Shown in pieces: positions 34,419 through 44,071 of a stretch of DNA of 44,071 bases. The DNA is taken from assembly GCF_000332415.1 (NCBI RefSeq), contig NZ_AOHC02000034.1, forward strand, positions 1 through 44,071, written 5' to 3'. Position 1 is the first letter of the stretch, and each line of letters begins with the position of its first letter. The position numbers and the translations under genes were made by a program. The notes under the pieces are model-generated. The model was not told the DNA's origin. It saw only the letters and a list, made by a program, of their open reading frames with translations, and did not search any database. The DNA comes from Leptospira weilii serovar Ranarum str. ICFT. Lineage in GTDB: Bacteria > Spirochaetota > Leptospiria > Leptospirales > Leptospiraceae.

Positions 34419-34555
34419 TCAAAAAATTATATATTTTTGTGAGTCGGACGAAGCCGATTCGGTCGTAAACTTATGCCTCGTTCCCTTTCAAAAAATTATA
34501 TATTTTTGTGAGTCGGACGAAGCCGATTCGGTCGTAAACTTATGCCTCGTTCCCT
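34419..34555 (+). repeat. 69-bp tandem duplication
   Basis: Unit tcaaaaaattatatatttt...ttccctt is present twice head to tail (34419-34487, 34488-34555), essentially identical. It contains the inner motif gagtcggacgaagccgattc. It lies between the glycosyltransferase and the convergent prepilin peptidase gene. A 93-codon open frame across it (34387-34668) has no other support. Confidence 0.9.
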
Positions 34556-34572
34556 ATGGGTCACTCGGCAGA

Positions 34573-35371
34573 TCATTCGGCGCCGGAATCAAAAAGAATT
34601 TTGCCAAGGAAAGTAAGAAGCGAGCCGACGCCGAAATACAAACCCATGGGAATCGGAGCCTTACGTAAACTTTTTCCTCTTTCCCGAAGGACGATCGTAA
34701 ACAGAACCGCAGGAATGTAAGAAGCATTTAAAAAAAAGATCCACCAGGGATGGCCCGCGATGAAGGCGAAAATCGGAGCGAACAAAACGTCCCCGAAACC
34801 GATTCCGTTCGGAAATAAAAAAAACAAAATCAAAAACGCGAGGAAAAAACCGCCGAGGACGAACCACTCGTCCCAACCCGGAAGTTTTCCGTTTAAGAGA
34901 AAGGTGGAACCGATTCCAAAAAATAAAATCCAGGGAAGGTTTTCATAATCCAAAGAAAAATGAAACGCATCGGTCAGACAAGAAATCAAAAGATGACCGC
35001 AAAAGAAAAGAAAAACGAAACTGAACGCAGGATTTTTCGTTAGGGAAAAACAAAAAATAAAAACGCAGACAAAGGAAAATTCGATCAAAGGAAAAAGAAA
35101 ACGGATTCTTCCATTACAATGTTTGCATTTACCTTTCGAGATGAAATAACCGAAAACGGGAAGCAATTCCGGATAACGTATTTCCGCGCCGCAAAAATCG
35201 CAGGAACTGGGACGCGTGAGAATCCCCTTCCATCTTTCGAAAAACGAAATCGATTTTCTTTTTTTACCGTAATAATATTCCAAAATTCGAAAGCCTAGAG
35301 TGACGTAAAAACTTCCCAGAGAAGCCGCGCCTAAACTTCCGAAAACGAAAACGATCCAAAAACCGACCGGA

Positions 35372-35388
<17 letters not shown>
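34573..35388 (-). CDS. Type IV prepilin peptidase (A24 family)
   Basis: A 271-aa polytopic protein. The N-terminal cytoplasmic loop has the zinc-binding pair CDFCGAE and CKHCNGR. The two catalytic aspartates lie in LISCLTDAFHF and GIGFGDVLFAP (GxGD motif). It cleaves and N-methylates prepilins or pseudopilins at the inner membrane. The 5' end overlaps the upstream aminotransferase gene by 17 bp, so the two are likely co-transcribed. Confidence 0.88.
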
Positions 35389-36484
<1,096 letters not shown>

Positions 36485-36662
36485 ACTCAATCCTCGCTGC
36501 AATTTTGATCCGAAAGAATCACCGCCTAAAAAGAATCTTCTCGAAAACCGGATCGGTTCGTCAAACCATTCAAGCTACGGTTCGATACGACGTTTGATTT
36601 TCTTTTTAAAAAGATGGAAAAGGATACGATGTTTATCGTTTCGACGGATGTTTTTTTTAATT

Positions 36663-36694
<32 letters not shown>

Positions 36695-36707
36695 TAAACT
36701 TTGAATT

Positions 36708-39740
<3,033 letters not shown>

Positions 39741-39764
39741 TTCTCTGTTTTGCACGTATTTCGT

Positions 39765-39793
39765 CTAACGGAGCGTGAAATCTAAGTTATGCG
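39765..39793 (+). repeat. Short, internally deleted copy of the TA-array repeat
   Basis: It reads CTAACGGAGCGTGAAATCTAAGTTATGC. It keeps the left-end CTAACG and the right-end block (gagcg.gaa.tc..agtt) of the 190-bp repeats, without the middle. It marks the border between the AAA/VWA gene and the array. Confidence 0.55.
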
Positions 39794-39802
39794 AAGTGCC
39801 TG

Positions 39803-40186
39803 CTATTGTTTCGACTGATAAATCTTTGCAGGATTTAAAACTTTTAATATTTTCTTGTCCAAGGCCCAAAGCTTCAAATTTCTTTTCATTGCTTCGTTGA
39901 TTATCACTGAATCGATTAAACCGGCGCTTTTATCTTTTAACTTCTGTTCGTAGGAAAGTTTTCCCGCTTCAAGAAAACTATTTTCCGAAGTCAAAGTATT
40001 TAAATTTTCCCAGTACTCTAATATAAATGAAACCTCTGATTTGCTTTTACAACGCTGAAGAAGTTCTCCAAAGATAACTTCATGTACAATCACTTCGGAA
40101 GATTCTATTAAATCTCTTAGTTCGCTAAAATAGGGTTCATTTCTTTTGAAAAACTCGATCCAGATCGAAGTATCAACTAATACCAT
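39803..40186 (-). CDS. vapC: VapC-type PIN toxin
   Basis: A 127-aa PIN-domain ribonuclease. Acidic residues of the active site are visible in MVLVDTSIWIEFF (Asp5), VIFGELLQR (Glu) and LIDSVIINEA (Asp). The overlap with the antitoxin stop is 1 bp, as expected of a translationally coupled pair. VapC toxins usually cleave tRNA or rRNA; the target here is unknown. Confidence 0.9.
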   Translation of the reverse strand: MVLVDTSIWIEFFKRNEPYFSELRDLIESSEVIVHEVIFGELLQRCKSKSEVSFILEYWENLNTLTSENSFLEAGKLSYEQKLKDKSAGLIDSVIINEAMKRNLKLWALDKKILKVLNPAKIYQSKQ

Positions 40187-40401
40187 TATCTTTCTCGATT
40201 TAGATTTCGTATACTTTCACTGCTAAATCCTTTTTGGAAAGCTAATGGTGATTTATCTAATTTCTGATTTAGCTTTTTAATTTTTGCCTGCTTTAACCAT
40301 TCAGAAAGTGCCTTTTGTAGCGAATCTGTTATATTCTTCCCGCCAGAATATTTCTGAATTTCAGTTATCAAATCATCGGGTAAAATCGCTGTAACTTTCA
40401 T
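40186..40401 (-). CDS. vapB: VapB-type antitoxin (ribbon-helix-helix)
   Basis: A 71-aa protein. The N-terminal strand KVTAILPDDLITEIQKYSG followed by two helices is the MetJ/Arc/CopG-like DNA-binding fold; the basic C-terminal part would wrap the toxin. It is first in the operon, and repeated ATACGA/TCGTAT sites lie at its 5' end. Confidence 0.85.
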   Translation of the reverse strand: MKVTAILPDDLITEIQKYSGGKNITDSLQKALSEWLKQAKIKKLNQKLDKSPLAFQKGFSSESIRNLNRER

Positions 40402-40430
40402 ACGATCTATGATACGATGCGGTTTCGTAT
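40400..40430 (-). promoter_or_regulatory. Candidate vapBC operator
   Basis: ATACGA (40412-40417) and TCGTAT (40425-40430) form an inverted repeat with 7-bp spacing. A further direct copy ATACGAT lies at 40400-40406, overlapping the vapB start. This layout suits cooperative binding of a ribbon-helix-helix antitoxin for autoregulation. Confidence 0.5.
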
Positions 40431-40510
40431 TTTGCCAGCTTTTTTATCGTTTCACCCGAATTTCTTTTTCGATTATTGTTTCCTTTTAAAATTAAGCTTT
40501 GCAGGAATGT

Positions 40511-40704
40511 CGCCTAACGTATTTGGATACGCGAAGTTGAGCGGGGGAGGCGAGTGTGCGAAGGAATTAGGACGAGGTTTTGAGTGAGCCTTAGCGAACG
40601 TTTTGCAAACCGAGTGACAAAACAAATGTGCCGCAGGCTGGAGTGAGACCGAGCGGGAACGGGAACCGTGAGTGACGAACGGAGCGAGAAGTCGACGTTA
40701 GGCG
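40511..40704 (+). repeat. TA-array repeat A (attC-like, 194 bp)
   Basis: The ends are perfect 10-bp inverted repeats: CGCCTAACGT (40511-40520) and ACGTTAGGCG (40695-40704). They contain GCCTAAC and GTTAGGC, matching the integron attC core patterns RYYYAAC and GTTRRRY. The interior shares gaggtt..gagtg, gcaaaccga.gtgacaaa and gagcgggaac..gtgagt with the other copies. No coding content. Confidence 0.75.
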
Positions 40705-40721
40705 ATCGTGCGTACTTTAAT

Positions 40722-41147
40722 TTAAGATTTGATCATCTCAGAATTAATAATATTTAATGCCTTACCTTTTTTAGTTTTGTAGAAAAGGAAATCACTATCT
40801 AAAGTTAAAATATCTTTTATTCCATAAATTTCTGAAAGACTCACAAGAGATGCATCTGCAAAATCCATAGGTCGGTCGAAATATTTTTCCATGTAATGAT
40901 GAATTGATGAAAAATGCTCATTATCTTGATTTAGAATTGTAATTGCTCCGTCTTTAATCCATTCGATAAATGAATTTTGAATTTTCTTATTATCCGACAA
41001 CAAATACGAAACTTCCGTTACAACTGCTAACGTCGTAAATAATCTTCCTTTGAAAACTTTGAGAAATGATCTAACCTCAGTGCAATAAACATCCGATTCA
41101 TCGAAGAAAGCTACGATAGGCCCGGTATCAATAATTACTTTTATCAT
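40722..41147 (-). CDS. PIN-domain toxin
   Basis: A 141-aa protein. MIKVIIDTGPIVAFFD (first Asp), VVTEVSYLL (Glu) and MDFADASLVSLSE (Asp) mark a VapC-like PIN active site, with TLDSDF as the last acidic position. The ATG overlaps the antitoxin stop by 4 bp. The gene ends 18 bp from repeat A. Confidence 0.88.
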   Translation of the reverse strand: MIKVIIDTGPIVAFFDESDVYCTEVRSFLKVFKGRLFTTLAVVTEVSYLLSDNKKIQNSFIEWIKDGAITILNQDNEHFSSIHHYMEKYFDRPMDFADASLVSLSEIYGIKDILTLDSDFLFYKTKKGKALNIINSEMIKS

Positions 41148-41395
41148 TTACCTTTTTGTTTTTTCAATATCGCATCTTTAATATACTTTTGATGATTTAC
41201 CGATTTATCAGAAATACCGCTGTGGTATTGGCCAAAGTATTTTTTACCTAATTCATAGGCTGAAGGTTTTTGCGCAAAGTTATTAATATAATAAACTAAA
41301 GACTCTTTAATGACCTCTGATTTACTTTTATTTTCAATTTTCGCCACTTCCGATAATTTCTTTTCCAATTCTGGGGGTAATCGAAGACTAATCAT
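41144..41395 (-). CDS. CopG/RHH-type antitoxin
   Basis: An 83-aa protein. ISLRLPPELEKKLSEVAKIENKS (as two pieces) with KSEVIKESLVYYI is a classic ribbon-helix-helix. The start at 41395 is chosen because gaggag lies just upstream (41397-41402 on the minus strand). A six-codon longer form from 41413 would start inside the operator. Confidence 0.85.
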   Translation of the reverse strand: MISLRLPPELEKKLSEVAKIENKSKSEVIKESLVYYINNFAQKPSAYELGKKYFGQYHSGISDKSVNHQKYIKDAILKKQKGK

Positions 41396-41404
41396 ATTCT
41401 CCTC

Positions 41405-41426
41405 ATGTATCACATTTGTAATACAT
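41405..41426 (-). promoter_or_regulatory. Candidate operator of the second PIN/RHH pair
   Basis: ATGTATcACA (41405-41414) and TGTaATACAT (41417-41426) are inverted with one mismatch and a 2-bp centre. On the minus strand TTGACA (41441-41436) lies just upstream and may be the -35 element, so the operator would cover the -10 region. Confidence 0.55.
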
Positions 41427-41523
41427 TTTCGATTTTGTCAATGAAATTTTTGAACTCGCTTTAATTACAAAAATGAATATATAAATACGTTTTTCTATTT
41501 CAAAAGTCTTTTTGTACGCACGT

Positions 41524-41703
41524 CGCCTAACGAAAGAGACTTCTCGACGTTGCGTCCGCAAGCGCCTGTGCGCGAGGCGGTTGGCACGAGGTTCGAGCGT
41601 CCTTAGGCCGTCCCGCAAGCCGAACGTCAAAGCGAATGTGGCGGAGCCCGTAGTGAGTCCGAGCGGAAACCGCGAGTGGTGAACGAAGCGAGAAGCCGGA
41701 GTT
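41524..41703 (+). repeat. TA-array repeat B (attC-like)
   Basis: The left end is CGCCTAACG (41524-41532), then gacttctcgacgttgcg. The right end is gcgagaagccggaGTT (to 41703), after which the sequence diverges from the other copies. Interior blocks are shared with repeats A, C and D. The open frame at 41403-41717 on the minus strand is made of this repeat and is not a gene. Confidence 0.75.
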
Positions 41704-41707
41704 CCAT

Positions 41708-41752
41708 CCCTCGCCATTTAGCGAAGATCCGCAGCGTTAAAAATGGCGAGGG
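41708..41752. repeat. 12-bp perfect inverted repeat beside repeat B
   Basis: CCCTCGCCATTT (41708-41719) and AAATGGCGAGGG (41741-41752) are exact complements with a 21-base loop. It lies between repeat B and the end of mazF. It could terminate minus-strand mazEF transcription, though no T-run follows. Confidence 0.65.
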
Positions 41753-41796
41753 GAAACCGTAATTAGACGAAGGTTTTTATTGAATCGATTATTATC

Positions 41797-42113
<317 letters not shown>

Positions 42114-42126
<13 letters not shown>

Positions 42127-42362
42127 TCCTTGACTGATAAATCTATTGAATCGGGAATAAGTAACTTATCATCTTTATTAGATGACATTGATTTAAATTG
42201 TTTTTCCCACCCTTCTCTCGGTTTTGATTTTAACGGTACAATAATTAGTTTATTATTATCGATTAGTAAATCTACTTCTTCTTCAATATTGCATTCTTCT
42301 AAAACTGCCTTAGGGATCCGAATACCTTTGGAATTACCTATTTTTACAACTGAAGCTTTCAT
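42114..42362 (-). CDS. mazE: MazE-type antitoxin (AbrB/SpoVT fold)
   Basis: An 82-aa protein from Met at 42362. KASVVKIGNSKGIRIPKAVLEE is the swapped-hairpin DNA-binding domain. The acidic C-terminal tail (SNKDDKLLIPDSIDLSVKDWEW) would block MazF. The upstream 13 codons of the open frame lie inside the operator and promoter, so the shorter start is preferred. Confidence 0.9.
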
Positions 42363-42397
42363 TGTAATTACTATGTAATTACAATGATATTTGTCAA
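42360..42397 (-). promoter_or_regulatory. mazEF promoter and palindromic operator overlapping the start codon
   Basis: CATTGTAATTA (42360-42370) and TAATTACAATG (42376-42386) are perfect 11-bp inverted repeats with a 5-base centre. TTGACA lies at 42397-42392 on the minus strand, with a -10 candidate about 17 bp on (TAGTAA or ATAGTA), placing the transcript start within a few bases of the ATG. The operator covers both -10 and the start codon. Confidence 0.65.
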
Positions 42398-42506
42398 TCA
42401 AAAAGGAATCATTCTCTTTCCTTGAATGGACACCAATTATGGAAAATAAACTTTATATCTTGAATACCCTCGAAACTTTCATTTCAAAATGATATCTAAA
42501 AACTTT

Positions 42507-42696
42507 CACCTAACGAAAGATAATTGTCGAAGTTCCGCGTGTCCGCAAGCGCGTCTGTGTGCGAAGGGATTGGAACGAGGTTCGAGTGGGCTTTAGCGAA
42601 CGTCTCGCAAACCGAAGTGACAAAGCAATATGGCTTTAGCCCTGAGTGAGCGCGAGCGGGAACCGTGAGTCGCGAACGCAGTGAGAAGCCGAAGTT
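42507..42696 (+). repeat. TA-array repeat C (attC-like)
   Basis: The left end is CACCTAACG (42507-42515; ACCTAAC fits RYYYAAC). The right end is gtgagaagccgaaGTT (to 42696). An 80-bp stretch (42599-42678) is identical to repeat D (43452-43531). Confidence 0.75.
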
Positions 42697-42760
42697 CGTT
42701 GCTCTCACGCGTCTGTAAGAGTAAATCACATTAACTAATTACTCTAGCCAGCGAATTCGA

Positions 42761-42790
42761 TTGACATTCTTTATATTTACTAAATATTTA
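42761..42790 (+). promoter_or_regulatory. Candidate brnTA promoter/operator
   Basis: TTGACA (42761-42766) is followed, 16-17 bp later, by an AATATT/ATATTT -10 candidate. The perfect 10-bp palindrome TAAATATTTA (42781-42790) overlaps it and may be the autoregulatory operator. The ATG lies at 42801. Confidence 0.4.
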
Positions 42791-42800
42791 CGCTATACAT

Positions 42801-43094
42801 ATGTCTATGTCAATTGAATTCGAATGGGATACATCGAAAAATACCGCAAATAGAAAAAAACATAAAATTTCATTTGAAGAAGCAAAAACAGTCTTTTACG
42901 ACGAAAACGCAAGGATTATAAATGACCCAGATCATTCTGAATATGAAGAAAGATTTATCATACTTGGATTTAGTTATAAATTAAATCTTTTAATGGTTTC
43001 GCATTGTTATCGCGCTTCAAAAAACACAATCCGAATTATCTCAGCAAGAAAAGCAACGAAATTAGAATCTAAACAATACGAGGAATTTTTATGA
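42801..43094 (+). CDS. brnT: BrnT-type ribonuclease toxin
   Basis: A 97-aa protein. FEWDTSKNTANRKKHKISFEEA is the BrnT/DUF497 N-terminus (seen as WDTSKNTANRKKHKISF). The middle has the typical strand DPDHSEYEERFIILGFS, and the C-terminus RIISARKATKLE holds the conserved R-I-[IF]-S-A-R-x-A motif. It overlaps brnA by 4 bp (ATGA). It is the only plus-strand TA operon in the array. Confidence 0.9.
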   Translation: MSMSIEFEWDTSKNTANRKKHKISFEEAKTVFYDENARIINDPDHSEYEERFIILGFSYKLNLLMVSHCYRASKNTIRIISARKATKLESKQYEEFL

Positions 43095-43302
43095 GAAAAG
43101 AATACGATTTTTCAAAGTCAAAGAAAAACACCTATTTTAAAAAAACTGAAAAAAGCCAATTACGATTAGAGTTGATGTTGATACTATCGGATACTTTAAA
43201 ACTTTATCCGATCAGACCGGTATTCCATATCAAAATTTAATCAATTTATACTTAGCTGAATGTGCTTCGAAACATAAGAAAATTGACCTTACTTGGAAGT
43301 AA
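43091..43302 (+). pseudogene. brnA: BrnA-type antitoxin, apparently frameshifted
   Basis: The ATG frame reads MRKEYDFSKSKKNTYFKKTEKSQ and then leaves the family. Adding one A at ccaattacg (near 43161-43163) gives QITIRVDVDTIGYFKTLSDQTG and continues to a stop at 43302 with ECASKHKKIDLTWK. That is a BrnA ribbon-helix-helix domain of about 70 aa. A single missing A in an A-run is a typical 454 error; alternatively the antitoxin is truly broken, which would be surprising beside an intact toxin. Confidence 0.8.
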
Positions 43303-43362
43303 TATCCTTTCTTAATTCTTGAAGATAAGATGCTTTCCCAAATTTACATTTCAAGCGGGATG

Positions 43363-43550
43363 CCAACTAACGAAATGGGCTTCTCGACGTTGCGTCCGCA
43401 AGCGCTTCTGCGCGACGCGGTTGGCACAAGGTTCGAGTGGACACCTAGTATAACGTCTCGCAAACCGAAGTGACAAAGCAATATGGCTTTAGCCCTGAGT
43501 GAGCGCGAGCGGGAACCGTGAGTCGCGAACGAAGCGAAAAGTCGAAGTGG
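43363..43550 (+). repeat. TA-array repeat D (attC-like, interrupted by adapter)
   Basis: The left end is CCAACTAACG (43363-43372). Its left half resembles repeat B (ttctcgacgttgcgtccgc), and its right half equals repeat C over 80 bp. The switch point is exactly the adapter at 43441-43451, which replaces nine bases (gctttagcg) of repeat C. The right end is gcgaaaagtcgaaGTg. Confidence 0.75.
43441..43451 (-). other. 454 RL2-type adapter remnant inside repeat D
   Basis: ACACCTAGTAT, the complement of ATACTAGGTGT, at the mosaic point of repeat D. A read that ended in adapter here may have caused a join between two different repeat copies. Confidence 0.75.
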
Positions 43551-43558
43551 GCGCCAAA

Positions 43559-44002
43559 CTACTTTTCTTTTTTATACACCTAGTATAAGGATTCGTAATT
43601 TGCAACCCCTTGATTTGAATTCCATCTTGTAAATCTTCACTTAATAGCGTTTTACAATTCGCTTCTATCGCAGAACCTATAAGGACAGAATCGTAAAAAG
43701 ACAGTTTATATCGGTCTCTGATTTCAATTGCATTCAAAATATTCTCATTAGTATAATAGACGCTACATAATGGGAACATAACTTTTTTTTAAATATAGTT
43801 CTAGGTCTTTCCGTTTGAGAGGTATCTGAAATTTTTTCAAAGCTACATTTGAAAATTCTTGAATAACTTGATAACTAATTACATAATTATTTTCTGCTAA
43901 AGCTGTCGAAACGATCTCCTTTGATTTCTCATGTTTCGTTTTATTTTTTGTATCAAAATTATAAATAAACAGATTAGTATCCAGGAATACTTTATCTTTC
44001 AT
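43559..44002 (-). pseudogene. PIN-domain toxin, frameshifted by probable sequencing artefacts
   Basis: The N-terminal part (44002 back to 43763) reads MKDKVFLDTNLFIYNFD and ends in a stop soon after an A8 run (43789-43796 region). With one A fewer, the frame continues ELYLKKVMFPLCSVYYTNEN into the C-terminal part, with YDSVLIGSAIEANCKTLLSEDLQDG, the final PIN acidic motif. Near the 3' end, deleting the adapter at 43576-43586 turns ...ITNPYTRCIKKKSS into ITNPYKKEK followed by a stop at 43559. The corrected product is about 143 aa. It is probably an intact toxin gene in the organism. Confidence 0.82.
43576..43586 (-). other. 454 RL2-type adapter remnant in the PIN toxin gene
   Basis: ACACCTAGTAT. 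Removing these 11 bases restores a natural end (NPYKKEK-stop) to the minus-strand toxin frame. Confidence 0.8.
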
Positions 44003-44060
44003 TCATCTCATCCCTAGTAAACTTGCGACCAACTTTAACGTAATTTAGCTTTTGTAATAG
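43992..44060 (-). CDS. C-terminal fragment of the antitoxin of the last PIN pair
   Basis: Twenty-two codons, LLQKLNYVKVGRKFTRDEMNER (seen as KLNYVKVGRKFTRDEMNER), end in a TAA at 43992 that overlaps the toxin ATG by about 11 bp. That overlap is the usual antitoxin-toxin arrangement. The frame is cut by the adapter at the window end, so the family cannot be told. Confidence 0.6.
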   Translation of the reverse strand, partial: LLQKLNYVKVGRKFTRDEMNER

Positions 44061-44071
44061 ATACTAGGTGT
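44061..44071 (+). other. 454 RL2-type adapter remnant at the contig end
   Basis: ATACTAGGTGT forms the last 11 bases of the window. It would place a stop codon in the antitoxin frame. A sequence end consisting exactly of the 11-mer is what an untrimmed read end would give. Confidence 0.85.

Noticed and set aside
34419..34555. CRISPR array
   Set aside because: Only two head-to-tail units with no spacer between them and no cas genes.
34387..34668. A 93-codon open frame across the 69-bp tandem repeat
   Set aside because: It is repeat-encoded and its second half overlaps the well-supported prepilin peptidase on the other strand.
41403..41717. A 104-codon minus-strand open frame
   Set aside because: It is the translation of array repeat B; similar frames arise in every copy of such repeats.

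Overview
The window reads as a draft contig from a pathogenic-clade Leptospira. The evidence is a virulence-modifying (PF07598/DUF1561) gene, a Leptospira-style division and cell-wall cluster, a futalosine-pathway gene (mqnA), a lipobox-bearing lipoprotein, and a dense run of toxin-antitoxin loci separated by repeats. GC looks moderate by eye. I cannot name the species.

Layout. 1-3.3 kb: repeat-flanked virulence-modifying protein locus that looks frameshifted. 3.3-7.4 kb: PilZ protein, ECF sigma factor with a candidate membrane anti-sigma, TPR protein, ribosome hibernation factor, small exported protein, and RNase P RNA with duplicated tail fragments. 7.9-19.7 kb: housekeeping and signalling genes (C69-type peptidase, TerC, peroxiredoxin-like protein, universal stress protein, divergent sigma-like protein, six-TM chemoreceptor, DUF2461 protein, CASTOR/POLLUX-like channel, alpha/beta hydrolase, lipoprotein). 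19.7-20.5 kb: a MITE-like hairpin and a decayed DUF433/DUF5615 toxin-antitoxin pair. 20.5-23.1 kb: mqnA, DUF2007, cheR, HIT. 23.1-30.9 kb: a tightly coupled operon rsmH-ftsL-murE-mraY-ftsW-murG-murC for peptidoglycan precursor synthesis and septal wall assembly. 31-39.7 kb: thioredoxin-TPR protein, hisE, GT-C glycosyltransferase, prepilin peptidase, aminotransferase, and a 1010-aa midasin-like AAA/VWA protein. 39.7-44.07 kb: five toxin-antitoxin cassettes (two VapBC-type, MazEF, BrnTA, one further PIN pair), each separated by a ~190-bp semi-palindromic repeat whose ends resemble integron attC core sites.

The most important technical observation is that the 11-mer ATACTAGGTGT (or its complement) occurs five times. 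Two copies sit at frameshifts in the virulence gene, one at the 3' end of a PIN toxin gene, one at a mosaic point inside a repeat, and one is the last 11 bases of the window. Deleting exactly 11 bases restores the reading frame at all three testable coding sites. From memory, this is the 3' trim sequence of the Roche 454 Rapid Library barcode RL2. I therefore read these as untrimmed adapter remnants, and several 'pseudogenes' here as probably assembly artefacts. Homopolymer frameshifts in brnA and the last PIN gene fit the same explanation.

The most interesting biological observation is the terminal toxin-antitoxin array. It has the architecture of a cassette array, with conserved CTAACG...GTT repeat boundaries, one operon per unit, and self-contained promoter/operator regions. 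No integrase gene lies in the window.
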